Assembly (NCBI GenBank): GCA_012728785.1
Contig: JAAYEK010000256.1
Span: 1 to 51,811 of the forward strand
Direction: 5' to 3'
Source of the DNA: Bacillota bacterium
Lineage (GTDB): Bacteria > Bacillota > UBA4882 > UBA8346
Length of the DNA stretch: 51,811 bases
Positions 33,136 through 42,527 of this stretch are shown here, piece by piece. Made by a program: the position numbers and the translations under genes. The stretch's first letter is position 1, and every line of letters begins with the position of its first letter. The notes beneath the pieces are model-generated. The model was not told where the DNA came from. It made no database searches and was given only the letters and a program-made list of their open reading frames with translations.

Positions 33136-34921
33136 TGATCAACGGTTGATCGGAGCGATCATTTCCGATCCAAACACCAGCTAAATATTCGGGACTATAA
33201 CCAATAAACCAACCGTTAGTATTCCGATTGGTGGTCCCTGTTTTCCCCGCCGCTTTGGTTCCGATATTCGCCCGAATCCCGGTTCCCCGCGTTACTACTC
33301 CCTCCATCATTGATGTCAATTCCGAAGCCGTCTCCGGGGTGATTACGGGTTCTTGGGTAATTCGGTCTTGGTAAATTAACTTTCCCGACATATCATATAC
33401 CCGAAAAATTCCAAACGGTTTAGAACGGGTACCCTGATTGGCAATGGAAGTATAAGCCCCGGTCAACTCCAGTAAGGTGACTCCTTTGGTTAATCCTCCC
33501 AAGGCCAGAGGCGCCGGGCCTAAGTCATTTCGGTATCCTTCGGCCACCAAGTTTTCCAAACCCATCCGCTGGGCTAAGGCGAATACATTACCCGCGCCTA
33601 ATCTTTGGACTAATTGGACGGCAATGGTATTGACCGATTCTTCCAAGGCGGCTCGTAAAGTAATTTCGCCTCGGTACTTAGCATCATAATTTTGGGGACG
33701 CCACGGCTGCCCATTGATGATTATTTCCAGAGGTTCATCGATTAGCTTTGTTTCCGGCCGGTAACCGGTTTCCAAGGCCGCCGCGAATAAAAACGGCTTA
33801 ATTGCCGATCCAGGTTGACGGTGTATTTCAAATGCCCGGTTCAATTGGGCTGGGTTATAGCGCCGCCCCCCGACCAAAGCCAGGATTTCGCCGGTGGACT
33901 GTTTAATTATTACTGCAGCTCCCTGAGGTTGAATTACTCCTGATTGATTCAAATCCGAAACCGGTAAGGTTTCCACCGCGTCCTCGGCAACTGCTTGGAT
34001 TTCCCGATCCATGGTGGTGTAAACATTCAAACCGGCACTACGAAGGTATTTCTCACTATAGTTTGTTCTTTGTTTTAAAACTGACAATACATAATCTACA
34101 AAATAAGCCCCAACATAAGTTGATCCAGGACGGTCCAAACTACCGATGGGCTCTAGAACCAGCTTCTCGGTTTCGGTCTTCTCTAAATATCCATGTTTTT
34201 GCATTAAGCTAAGGACCAAATTTCTCCGTTCGATGGCAGCCTTTGGGTTTCGATAAGGAGTATAATATTCCGGGCTTTTAACTAGAGCGGCAAGCATAGC
34301 CCCTTCCGATGTAGTCAGTTCGTTGACGGATTTTCCAAAATAGACTTCAGCCCCTCCCTGGACTCCCCAGGTACCATGACCGAAATAAATACTGTTTAAA
34401 TAATACTCCAAAATATCTTCTTTGCTGTACTGCTGTTCAATTCGGATGGCGTAAGCCATTTCAAAAATTTTCCGTAAGACACTTTTTTCGTGGGACAAAA
34501 AAAGGTTTTTAACTAATTGTTGGGTAATTGTGCTTCCACCCTGGACTTTTCTTCCGGCCAATATGTCTTGATATATGGCCCTGATTATCCCTCGAAAATC
34601 AATCCCTTTATGTTGGTAAAACCGATAGTCTTCAGTAGCCACGAAGGCATTCTGCAAAGCAATGGGTATCTCAGAAATCGGGGCCCATAAACGGGTCTTT
34701 GCATAGAGGCCGGCTATTGGTACTCCATCCCGATCGTAAATGGTTGTAGCAAACCTACCTTTTTCCAATTCAGAACGAAGATCGAGCCTCCAAACCCATG
34801 GATTGAAAAAAACCAGTATTAGAATGACTAGGCCGACCAATAATAAAAAACCGATCCCTAACCGAAACAAACGCCTTGACCTTTTTCTTTTAAAATATAG
34901 CTTTCTTCCTGATTTGGCCAT
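33026..34921 (-). CDS. Class A penicillin-binding protein (PBP1A-type), second copy
   Basis: A 631-residue bifunctional peptidoglycan synthase. Basic cytoplasmic tail (KRKRSRR), membrane helix (about 20-42), glycosyltransferase domain with ATEDYRFYQHKGID, GGSTITQQLVKNL and RKIFEMAYAIRIEQQ, and a transpeptidase domain with PGSAIKPF, EESVNT and KTGTTN. It lacks the acidic tail of the first copy and ends shortly after the WIGNDRSDQPL segment. The stop codon (33026-33028) lies within the convergent flippase gene, a 110-base tail-to-tail overlap. ATG with GGTGAG upstream. Probably a diverged duplicate of 29208-31319, specialised in time or place. Confidence 0.93.
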   Translation of the reverse strand: MAKSGRKLYFKRKRSRRLFRLGIGFLLLVGLVILILVFFNPWVWRLDLRSELEKGRFATTIYDRDGVPIAGLYAKTRLWAPISEIPIALQNAFVATEDYRFYQHKGIDFRGIIRAIYQDILAGRKVQGGSTITQQLVKNLFLSHEKSVLRKIFEMAYAIRIEQQYSKEDILEYYLNSIYFGHGTWGVQGGAEVYFGKSVNELTTSEGAMLAALVKSPEYYTPYRNPKAAIERRNLVLSLMQKHGYLEKTETEKLVLEPIGSLDRPGSTYVGAYFVDYVLSVLKQRTNYSEKYLRSAGLNVYTTMDREIQAVAEDAVETLPVSDLNQSGVIQPQGAAVIIKQSTGEILALVGGRRYNPAQLNRAFEIHRQPGSAIKPFLFAAALETGYRPETKLIDEPLEIIINGQPWRPQNYDAKYRGEITLRAALEESVNTIAVQLVQRLGAGNVFALAQRMGLENLVAEGYRNDLGPAPLALGGLTKGVTLLELTGAYTSIANQGTRSKPFGIFRVYDMSGKLIYQDRITQEPVITPETASELTSMMEGVVTRGTGIRANIGTKAAGKTGTTNRNTNGWFIGYSPEYLAGVWIGNDRSDQPLIIKGVPFGSGTAAAIWGGILRRISAKTAITPPNLPRR

Positions 34922-35017
34922 TAATACTCACCCGATTTTAGGATAAGCTTGCCTCAATAAATAAATACCAGGTAAGAAGTTGAAACCCCGCTTGAAAGTT
35001 GATTACCCTGTTTTAAT

Positions 35018-35046
35018 TTGACATCTCAAGGAATTTAGGGCACAAT
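35018..35046 (+). promoter_or_regulatory. Candidate promoter for the lipid kinase gene
   Basis: TTGACA (35018-35023), 17 bases, CACAAT (35041-35046). The -35 box is perfect and the -10 box matches four of six. Confidence 0.45.
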
Positions 35047-35082
35047 ATAGAAAAGCCAGCCTTACATAGTCGAGGTATATCT

Positions 35083-35973
35083 ATGCAAAACGCGCTACTA
35101 GTTTATAATCCCAACTCCGGAGGTAACCGTTTTAATCCTTTAAATTCTATCTTGAGACGATTCCAATCCCAGAACATTCAGGTCCAAACCTTCCAACTGT
35201 CCAGGCTTAATGATCATGAAATCCTACTCCAAGCTTTAAGCCAGATTCGATTTGACCTATTGATCATCTCCGGCGGTGATGGGACAATTAACTTTGTGGT
35301 CAATCTATTGCTAAAAAATAACATTTCCCTTCCGATCGGCATTATCCCCGCCGGAACCTCTAATGATCTAGCCCGAAACTTAAAGCTCCCCCTGGATCAA
35401 AAAAAGGCCGTGGATCTCATCGCCTTAGGAAATACAATTGCCATCGACGCCGGCCTGATGAATAAGGATAATTATTTTTTAAGTAGTTGTGCTGGAGGTC
35501 TTTTCACGGATATCTCCTATAAAACCGAAGGGGACCTCAAGAAGAATCTTGGTCCGCTAGCCTACTATTTAAAAGGAGTTCAAGAGCTATCCCGGATTCA
35601 ACCATTCCGATTAACCGTTAATACGGCAACCGCCTCTCTACAAGAGGATATCTTGCTCTTCTTTATCTTAAACGGCCCCCACGTCGCCGGTTTAACCGAC
35701 TTAGTCCAAGAGGCTGACCCTCGCGACGGTAACCTGCATTTAGTTTTGATCAAAAAATGTGAACCCCTTGACCTCACCGGTATCTTCTTTAATATTCTGG
35801 GACATATTTCATTAAAGGATCATCCCAGTGTTACAATAATATCTACTTCTCAATTTGAACTAAAAAGCGAACAGGAAATCATTTTGAGTATTGACGGAGA
35901 AAAAAGCGGGACCTTACCGGCGAAGTTAGCGGTTGAGACTAAAAAATTAACGGTCTTCTCTCTATTAAAATAA
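35083..35973 (+). CDS. Diacylglycerol/lipid kinase, DagK/YegS family
   Basis: A 296-residue soluble or peripheral kinase. It has the N-terminal VYNPNSGG (about 6-13), the nucleotide loop ISGGDGTINFVVN (about 63-75), and IGIIPAGTSNDLARNLKLP (about 86-104), all typical of the DAGK catalytic family. It phosphorylates diacylglycerol or a related lipid, recycling it to phosphatidate; the exact lipid is not shown. ATG with GAGGT seven bases upstream. It ends five bases before the end of the convergent M23 peptidase gene with no terminator between. Confidence 0.9.
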   Translation: MQNALLVYNPNSGGNRFNPLNSILRRFQSQNIQVQTFQLSRLNDHEILLQALSQIRFDLLIISGGDGTINFVVNLLLKNNISLPIGIIPAGTSNDLARNLKLPLDQKKAVDLIALGNTIAIDAGLMNKDNYFLSSCAGGLFTDISYKTEGDLKKNLGPLAYYLKGVQELSRIQPFRLTVNTATASLQEDILLFFILNGPHVAGLTDLVQEADPRDGNLHLVLIKKCEPLDLTGIFFNILGHISLKDHPSVTIISTSQFELKSEQEIILSIDGEKSGTLPAKLAVETKKLTVFSLLK

Positions 35974-35978
35974 TAAGT

Positions 35979-36872
35979 TTAGTTCGTCTCTGGAAAATCC
36001 CATGCAATCGTTCTTTCCAAAAACAATTCCGGATCTATCGATACCTCATCTATTTTAAATGTTAAGTGTAAGTGGGGCCCAGTTGATAAACCCGTTGAAC
36101 CGACCTTACCTAAGACTGTTCCTTTCTCAACCTGATCTCCTTGGTTAACTGCAATAACCGATAAGTGACAATAACTGGTAAACAGATTTAAACCGTGATG
36201 CAGCATAACTGTTAGCCCAGTTACATTAAGGTTTCCCGCATAAATCACTCTACCGCGATTGACCGCCAATACCGGCGTGCCTTCTGGGCTAACAATATCA
36301 ATTCCTGAATGCCGGCCGTTTTCGGCATTATTAACATAACGGATTCGTCCAAAACCGGTGGAGATTCTCCCCTTTACCGGCCAGATGAATGGGCCTTCCC
36401 AAAGAGAAAGGATACCGGATTCAATCGCCTCTAAACGCGCTTTGGTAGTGATTTTAGCGTCTGAATTAACACTTGAATTGCTAAGTACTTTTTTTCTAGT
36501 GGATTCCGGCACTGAAATCCTGCTTTCCGGGAAAGTCCGTCCTAAAACCTTTATCGGGTAAGTTTTAACCCAATCTAATGTTCTGGACTTCACTAATATT
36601 GAAACTTGATAATCACCAGGAGCATTATAATATGAAATCGGCAAAAACCCAATGAACTCATCTTTTTCATTTTTCCATAATTCATAGCCTCTTTCTAAAA
36701 AGCCGACCTTAACCAAAGCGTCGTCAGCTGCCTTGACTTTTATTTGAAGAAAATCCCCCGGTCTTAGGCTAGCAGCGTTGAATTGGACTTCCGGCTCCGC
36801 AACTTCGGCCAAGACCATTATTGGTGAAATCAACAATAAAACAACCAAAAACACCCGATAAATCGCCCTCAT
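35979..36872 (-). CDS. Exported M23-family metallopeptidase (peptidoglycan hydrolase)
   Basis: A 297-residue protein with a signal peptide (MRAIYRVFLVVLLLISPIMVLAE), an N-terminal beta-sandwich domain of about 95 residues (EVQFNAASLRPGDFLQIKV onward), a linker, and a C-terminal LytM/M23 domain (about 178-290). The zinc site is visible as H in GRHSGID, D of the same motif, and HLHLTF near the end, with GTPVLAVNRGRVIYAG between. It would cut peptide cross-links. I start it at ATG 36872 after AAGGTGG; 23 further in-frame codons upstream lack a site and would put charged residues before the signal peptide. It lies just after prc, in the same direction. Confidence 0.9.
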   Translation of the reverse strand: MRAIYRVFLVVLLLISPIMVLAEVAEPEVQFNAASLRPGDFLQIKVKAADDALVKVGFLERGYELWKNEKDEFIGFLPISYYNAPGDYQVSILVKSRTLDWVKTYPIKVLGRTFPESRISVPESTRKKVLSNSSVNSDAKITTKARLEAIESGILSLWEGPFIWPVKGRISTGFGRIRYVNNAENGRHSGIDIVSPEGTPVLAVNRGRVIYAGNLNVTGLTVMLHHGLNLFTSYCHLSVIAVNQGDQVEKGTVLGKVGSTGLSTGPHLHLTFKIDEVSIDPELFLERTIAWDFPETN

Positions 36873-36943
36873 TAATTCAACCACCTTTTTAAATATCCAG
36901 CCACTAATTTCGTTCAATCTAGCCATTAAAATCCGGATCAAGA

Positions 36944-39052
36944 TTATTGATTAACCACGTCCCCCAAGACATACATGGCTTCATCTATATAAGGGTCGGA
37001 CTCAACTTGCTTTTGCCATTCATTCTGTTTATCAATAACTTTCTTATCCTTTACATAACCAAAATCATTATTGATCATCGTGGCCTTTAAATAAGTCCGC
37101 CCGCTAGTATAATTCTTTAATCGTTCGACTTCGTTTCCTAAAATTTGCTGTTCCTTAAAAACCTCGGTTAACTGTAAGGATTGATTAGTATTCTCTTGCT
37201 GGTCCATTACATTTTGAACATGTTCGGAAATCAGTTTAAAATAAGGATTTGCTTTTACCCTTTCTCCACTTTTAGCTTTGATTTGCTTAAGATCATACCC
37301 GGCCGGCCATCTTCGAAAGTAAGTGGCGGAAATGGTATCCCAAGGGAGGGCATTTGGCAAGTCTTTCTCTCCTTTTAAATACTCATAAACATAAGGTAAC
37401 GGTATATCGGCGATGACTCCCTCCATTTGGGTCGAACCACCGGTGATCCGATAATATTTTTGGGTCGTCAGTTTCAATGAACCAATCGGTTTCAAAATAG
37501 AAAATTCCCTGGTCAAAAAACGGTCTAGAATACTGTCCAAATCGGTATAAACTTGAACCGTGCCCTTTCCGTGTGTCCGGGGGCCTCCGATGATAATCGC
37601 CCGATTATAATCTTGGAGGGCTGCCGCAACAATTTCGGAAGCAGAAGCGCTAAAGGTATTGATTAAAACAACCAAGGGCCCACTGTAAACAGTATCCTTA
37701 TCGGGGTCGTTTAAAACATTAATATGTCCGGCGCCGTTTCTTACTTGGACTACCGGTCCATTCCTGAAGAAAAGACCGGACATGGCGATGGCATCATCCA
37801 AACTGCCTCCTGTATTATCCCTTAAGTCGAGAATAATTCCATCTACTTCTAGGGCATTTAGCTTTTGGAGATAATATCGAACATCTTTCGCAGAACTTCG
37901 CCCTTTATTCGATCGCGAGTCCCAATAGAAAGAAGGTAGATCAATGTAACCGAATTTTTTGTGCAACTCCTGATTAGTGATAATTGCTGCCTTTGCATAT
38001 ACCTCTTCAATCACCACTACGTCCCTGATAATCGGAATTACTATAATTCGACCATCCGGTTTTTTAACGGTCAGCCGGACCTCAGATCCTTTTTTGCCTC
38101 GTATCTGTTTCACCACATCATTCAGGGGCATATAGGAGATATCCATCGGTTCCCCCCGGCCCTGCCCCACTTTCATGATCAAATCACCGGCTTTCAGTTC
38201 TCCTTGCCGCCAAGCTGCGCTACCTACGACAATTTCATTAACTTTCACATATTCCCCATCCGCTTCAAGCATGGCGCCGATTCCTTCCAGGGTTCCCGAA
38301 AGGTCGGTCTCAAATTCCTCGGCTTGTTCCGGTAAAAAATAATTGGTATGGGGATCAAAACTCCCGGCAATGGCATTCAAATACTTTTCCAACTGATCAT
38401 CGTTGGTTTCGTTTAATAACATTTGAAACTCTCTTTTTAAACTTAAGGATAGCTTCTCTCTGGCTTGGATCTCCAATTTAGACCGAAAAACCGAGGTTTT
38501 AGTCTTTTTGGATTTAGCTTTGTCATCGACGCCATCGAGAGACAAATAATATAATAGAGCTCGATATTTAAGGGTCTTCCTCCATAACTCCTTCTGTTCG
38601 TCCTCATTAGCACAATAATCTCTCTTGTCCGGATCAAGCTCTAAACTTTCTTCTTCAGAAAAATCAAAGGGATGTTTCAAAAGTTCTTGATAATAATCTC
38701 TCACGTCCGTAATCCGCTTTTTTAGGATCGCTGAGGATTCTTTGACCAAACCGTAATTTCCCTTTTCCAATTCATCATCAATTTTAGTTTGATAATGTTT
38801 TAACTCCTCAATATCGGATTTTAATAAAAATCTTTTATTCGGATCCAGTCTTTTGAGATAAAGGTCGAAAGCTTTTAAGGAAAACTCATCGTTCAATCTG
38901 ATCTGGTTATAATGCCAGTTTTCCAATGCTTGAATCATAAGCCTGGTAATGACCGTATCTTTGGCAATATAATTATCGGCTAAAACAACGCCGACAACTA
39001 GCAAAACAATAACTGCCAAGGGTATCAAATACTTAAAAATTGGTTTTCGCAT
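36944..39052 (-). CDS. prc: Tail-specific (C-terminal processing) protease Prc/Tsp
   Basis: A 702-residue S41A protease of the E. coli Prc architecture: signal anchor (about 7-24), the long N-terminal TSP_NTD domain (KDTVITRLMIQALENWHYNQ through about 190), PDZ (about 215-310: EGIGAMLEADGEYVKV, GDLIMKVGQGRG), the protease core with catalytic Ser in NTFSASASEIVAAAL and Lys in RTHGKGTVQ, and the C-terminal DUF3340-type domain (about 560-660). This long form is typical of diderms, where it acts in the periplasm with peptidoglycan hydrolases. The neighbouring M23 peptidase fits such a partner. ATG at 39052 with AAGGA eight bases upstream. Confidence 0.93.
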   Translation of the reverse strand: MRKPIFKYLIPLAVIVLLVVGVVLADNYIAKDTVITRLMIQALENWHYNQIRLNDEFSLKAFDLYLKRLDPNKRFLLKSDIEELKHYQTKIDDELEKGNYGLVKESSAILKKRITDVRDYYQELLKHPFDFSEEESLELDPDKRDYCANEDEQKELWRKTLKYRALLYYLSLDGVDDKAKSKKTKTSVFRSKLEIQAREKLSLSLKREFQMLLNETNDDQLEKYLNAIAGSFDPHTNYFLPEQAEEFETDLSGTLEGIGAMLEADGEYVKVNEIVVGSAAWRQGELKAGDLIMKVGQGRGEPMDISYMPLNDVVKQIRGKKGSEVRLTVKKPDGRIIVIPIIRDVVVIEEVYAKAAIITNQELHKKFGYIDLPSFYWDSRSNKGRSSAKDVRYYLQKLNALEVDGIILDLRDNTGGSLDDAIAMSGLFFRNGPVVQVRNGAGHINVLNDPDKDTVYSGPLVVLINTFSASASEIVAAALQDYNRAIIIGGPRTHGKGTVQVYTDLDSILDRFLTREFSILKPIGSLKLTTQKYYRITGGSTQMEGVIADIPLPYVYEYLKGEKDLPNALPWDTISATYFRRWPAGYDLKQIKAKSGERVKANPYFKLISEHVQNVMDQQENTNQSLQLTEVFKEQQILGNEVERLKNYTSGRTYLKATMINNDFGYVKDKKVIDKQNEWQKQVESDPYIDEAMYVLGDVVNQ

Positions 39053-39146
39053 TTTATTTTCCTTTAATCTTTCGTTATTCTTTGCTTTTCTTCTCAATGA
39101 AATAAAACTATCATTATCTTCAATGATTGTCAACCTTTCGAAGGCT

Positions 39147-39965
39147 TTAAATCATTTCCAAACAGTCTTTTGCCACCCAGCCTCTTTTACCGTCAACTCT
39201 CTTTACCTTGAGCCAAGCTTCTTTCTCCTCTAAAATAAGCACCCTAGATCCTTCGGCTAAGTTGTAATAGAGAGTAGCGGCTTCCGAAGGTTCAAACCGA
39301 ACCTCTCCGGCTCTAATCGCCACTGCTTGTTCCCGGGCTTGGTCCCAAAAAGTCACCATACCCAACGAGGAAACAAGGCCGAACATTATCGCCCAGCAAA
39401 TTACTATTCCGGCCCACCATTTGTGGGTCTCTCCCTCGCTTAAATTACGTAAGCAGGCCGGTTTGATTATTCCTAAAATAATGAGGACCATCAATCCAAA
39501 AAACAAAATCGAGGCGTAAATGAGAATTTGCTCGACTGGGGCCATGGCGGTCAAAAATTTCAAAAATTCATATTTCCAGTCGGCAACGCCTTCCTGGACC
39601 CCGGATAAGACATAATTAAGGTTTGTTTTCAAATCTGCATCCCCCGGAATCAAGCGTCTTGCCCTTTCGTAATTCAGGACTGCTAAGCCCTTTGCTCCTA
39701 ACTTATAATAAGCATTCCCCAGGTTATAGTATAGATTACCGCTTAAATAACCTTCATCGCAAAGCTGTTGATAAGTTTCGACTGCTTTCAGAAAGTCCCC
39801 GCTTTGATAGGCCTTGTTCGCTTCTTCAAAAATAGCATTGGGATTAACAGCAGTCGTTCCGACATCTCCAATAGCCGACGCTTCTCCCCAGGCCGGATAA
39901 ATCAGAAAAACTAAAATTAAAATGCCGCTGAGCATGTATTTCTTGGAAGATTTCGGTTTTCTCAT
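39147..39965 (-). CDS. batE: BatE-like protein: TPR repeats, membrane helices and SH3-type domain
   Basis: A 272-residue protein with a signal/anchor helix (about 11-28), two to three TPR units (about 42-120; FEEANKAYQSGDFLKAVETY, NLYYNLGNAYYKLGAKGLAVLNYERARRL), two membrane helices (about 145-167 and 185-208), and a C-terminal SH3-like domain (about 217-272; SRVLILEEKEAWLKVKRVDGKRGWV). This is the layout of BatE, last gene of the Bat aerotolerance cluster of Bacteroidetes and spirochaetes. The ATG overlaps the batD stop by four bases. A periplasmic peptidoglycan- or protein-binding SH3 is likely. Confidence 0.85.
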   Translation of the reverse strand: MRKPKSSKKYMLSGILILVFLIYPAWGEASAIGDVGTTAVNPNAIFEEANKAYQSGDFLKAVETYQQLCDEGYLSGNLYYNLGNAYYKLGAKGLAVLNYERARRLIPGDADLKTNLNYVLSGVQEGVADWKYEFLKFLTAMAPVEQILIYASILFFGLMVLIILGIIKPACLRNLSEGETHKWWAGIVICWAIMFGLVSSLGMVTFWDQAREQAVAIRAGEVRFEPSEAATLYYNLAEGSRVLILEEKEAWLKVKRVDGKRGWVAKDCLEMI

Positions 39966-41773
39966 ATTGCCCTCTCCTCTCCGGCGTTTTTACTTCTCTT
40001 TTCTCCATAACCGTCAGTTTGGTCAAGGGATTTAATAATTGAGTCCACTCTCTCCCAAAGTTTCCCGGCCTCATCCGGGCTAATTTTATTACCGGTAAAC
40101 CGGTAATAATCATATTGGTCAAAAAATTCTCTGATCTCCCGTAGCGCCTCCGGTTTAACTCCGTAAACCACTATTTTCTGAACCACATCCCCGGTGATCC
40201 CAGCGGTGGTTAGGCGGTATTTCTCCCCCAAATACTCTCTCATTAGTAAATGCAACTCATCCAAAGTATTCTCCGGTTTACTAGTTATTCCCGCTTTAAC
40301 CTTAGCCAAAGCCTTAGCAGCCCGGTTACTGGCACGAATTGCCCGGGAGCGGAGGGAATCGGAATACAGGGTCCTTTGATAGCTTCGGTAAAACAAAGCT
40401 ATGATTAGCCCGAGCATTGGAATCAATTGCAGCCACCAGAAGGATTTTTGATAAATAAGTTGGTCTTGGCGACGCAAGATCTTCCCGGGCCCCTCTTTGA
40501 TAAATACCAAATCTTTTCCAAAACTCTCCCTTTCCTTAGTAGTATCGGAAAATAGGGCCGCTTTAAAATTGGGGTTTGGCTTCACCTTAACCGGGATCGC
40601 CGGAGTGGTTGTTTTGACATATTTCCCCTGGTATGGATCAAAATAAGCAAGACTAAAGGGACCAATCTTGTTCACTTGCGGATCGGTCGGAATTACCACT
40701 TGTTCAAAATGGATCTGACCGGTCTCCCCTTCCCCCGGGCTTTTCTTTTGGGGGTCATAAACTTTAAGCCCTTGATTACTAGCGAGCGAAGGCGGGCCAA
40801 TCGTTTGTAAATTACCGTTTCCGGTCACTTTAAGCTTCAGAGTAACCGGTTCTCCCTGGAGGACCTCGGTGGGCTGTCCGGTCACTTGGATTTGAAACCG
40901 GCCAATCCCCCCCGAAAAACCGGCTGGTTTTCCAGTAGTCGGCAAAGGTAATATGTTTAGATTCAAACCGTTACTTTTTAATTCAATAGGATACTTTTTG
41001 AAACTGGAGAAAAACGGGTCTCTGGTCTGCCGCTTGATTAATACGGCAATATTGATCAAAGCCGGTCCTAAAGAAAAGTTACCGGATTTTACCGGAGTCA
41101 AATTAGTTGAAAATTCAACCATTTCATAGGAACGGTCATTAATGATCACCTTTCGTTGGCTAGGTTTATTCATCGGGTCCAAGACGAACTCCGGTTGATC
41201 AATCACCGGATAATTCAATTCGTTAATTGTAATTTCACTAAAATACAACCTGACTTTTAAGGGAGTTTTTTCTCCTAAATAGAGCCAGGTTTTCCCTAAC
41301 TCCATCTCTAAGAAAAGTTTATCTCCCAAGGGAGAGGAATCTTCCGGGATTGTGGGGGCCGCTTTTCGTTGATTAACACCGGCGTTGACCTGAAGAGTAA
41401 CGGAGTTAGCCGTAATCTTTTGGTTCTTAATTTTCATTTCAAACGGTCCCAAGGTATATGAACCCGGTTTTAAACCGCTAATTTCATAGGAATAGTTGAT
41501 TGACGCCAAATATTCTCCGTTGATATAACTGGTACTGGAACTTCGGCCTAAGAAGTCGATTTGCAAGCCATCAATTTCTTCCATAACAGGTTCTTTTGCT
41601 AAAGCTGGACCTTCAACCGTAATATTTAGCCGGACCGCTTCGCCGGTAGTAATGGAACTGGTATCTAATACGGCCCTAGCCGTAAAATCCCTTGCTCCGT
41701 AAGCCGGGGGCTGAGAAAACAACCCGGTGGCCAAAATCAAAAATAGCGCAAAATGTCTGAATTTCATCTCCAT
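39962..41773 (-). CDS. batD: BatD: large exported beta-sandwich protein with C-terminal membrane helix
   Basis: A 603-residue protein. Signal peptide (about 1-26), then repeated immunoglobulin-like domains marked by ITTGEAVRLNITVEGPAL, FLGRSSSTSYINGEY (typical BatD), GEKTPLKVRLYFSEI and EVLQGEPVTLKLKVTGNGNL, a membrane helix at about 445-463 (WLQLIPMLGLIIALFYRS), and a cytoplasmic helical tail with an LDELHLLMREYLGEKYRL region. BatD is thought to form the periplasmic scaffold of the Bat complex. The second ATG (41767) may be the true start as AAGGA is eight bases upstream. Confidence 0.88.
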   Translation of the reverse strand: MEMKFRHFALFLILATGLFSQPPAYGARDFTARAVLDTSSITTGEAVRLNITVEGPALAKEPVMEEIDGLQIDFLGRSSSTSYINGEYLASINYSYEISGLKPGSYTLGPFEMKIKNQKITANSVTLQVNAGVNQRKAAPTIPEDSSPLGDKLFLEMELGKTWLYLGEKTPLKVRLYFSEITINELNYPVIDQPEFVLDPMNKPSQRKVIINDRSYEMVEFSTNLTPVKSGNFSLGPALINIAVLIKRQTRDPFFSSFKKYPIELKSNGLNLNILPLPTTGKPAGFSGGIGRFQIQVTGQPTEVLQGEPVTLKLKVTGNGNLQTIGPPSLASNQGLKVYDPQKKSPGEGETGQIHFEQVVIPTDPQVNKIGPFSLAYFDPYQGKYVKTTTPAIPVKVKPNPNFKAALFSDTTKERESFGKDLVFIKEGPGKILRRQDQLIYQKSFWWLQLIPMLGLIIALFYRSYQRTLYSDSLRSRAIRASNRAAKALAKVKAGITSKPENTLDELHLLMREYLGEKYRLTTAGITGDVVQKIVVYGVKPEALREIREFFDQYDYYRFTGNKISPDEAGKLWERVDSIIKSLDQTDGYGEKRSKNAGEERAI

Positions 41774-41782
41774 ATCCTTCCT

Positions 41783-42421
41783 TTACCAGTCTTTATCCAC
41801 TGGCGCTTCATCACTGATTCGGGGGATGAAGTATTGGGCGTCATTCATATTTACAATGTTTTCCGCTTCGTTCTGTTGCTGTTCCGGTGGTTTCTCAGAC
41901 GGTGGTTGCTTTAACCTAAGTAAGGTAAGTTCATAATTATATTTGGCGTCCAAATCTTTAGGATCAGCCTCCACCGCTTGTTTGAAATTGTCAAGGGCAG
42001 CCTGATATCCGGCTTGGCCCTGTTGATCTTGGCTTTTCTCCGCCAAACCATATAAAGCGTTTCCTAGATTATAACGGACTTCATTTTGCAACTTATTTTT
42101 TCGGGATTTACCAACCGTCAACCTTTCCAAACCGGTGGTGGCTTCTTTTAAATTGGCGATGGCTTTATCGGAGCGGTCTTTTTTTAGTAATGATAACCCT
42201 AGATTATTTAATACATAAGGTGAACTGGGCATATCAACCAAGATGTTTTCATAACGTTCCTGAGCTCGATCATAATCGGCTTGGTGATAATACCGGTTAG
42301 CCACGGACATTCGCCAAGTATTGCCCCAAATCAAAAAAATTACTGCCAAAACAATTATTGAACCGAAGGCAATTACCAAATAGGGCCGTTTACGAAAGGC
42401 CACTTTCTTCACCTCTACCAT
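41783..42421 (-). CDS. batC: BatC: TPR protein of the Bat cluster
   Basis: A 212-residue protein with an N-terminal membrane helix (about 13-32), four or so TPR-like units (NRYYHQADYDRAQERYENIL, YVLNNLGLSLLKKDRSDKAIANLKEA, YNLGNALYGLAEK, ALDNFKQAVEADPKDLDAKYNYEL) and a Gln/Glu-rich tail. I start it at ATG 42421, seven bases after AAAGGA, because that ribosome binding site falls inside the alternative longer start. The start region overlaps the displaced reading frame of batB. Confidence 0.85.
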   Translation of the reverse strand: MVEVKKVAFRKRPYLVIAFGSIIVLAVIFLIWGNTWRMSVANRYYHQADYDRAQERYENILVDMPSSPYVLNNLGLSLLKKDRSDKAIANLKEATTGLERLTVGKSRKNKLQNEVRYNLGNALYGLAEKSQDQQGQAGYQAALDNFKQAVEADPKDLDAKYNYELTLLRLKQPPSEKPPEQQQNEAENIVNMNDAQYFIPRISDEAPVDKDW

Positions 42422-42527
42422 ACTTAATCCTTTCAATGATCCCCGGCTTCACCCGGAAACCCAGACAAAATTCGATGGTTAATAAAATGATCCCTAACAA
42501 CAATGGGATTTGAAATCTTTCCATATA
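42390..42527 (-). other. batB: Displaced C-terminal coding frame of batB (frameshift)
   Basis: From 42527 a different minus-strand frame reads TYMERFQIPLLLGIILLTIE and continues through FCLGFRVKPGIIERIKYG to a stop at 42390. This is the expected end of a BatB protein (a YxERFQ motif and a membrane helix) but lies in the -1 frame relative to the upstream VWA domain; the upstream codons in this frame hit TAG at once, so it cannot be an independent gene with a normal start at its head. Confidence 0.7.
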
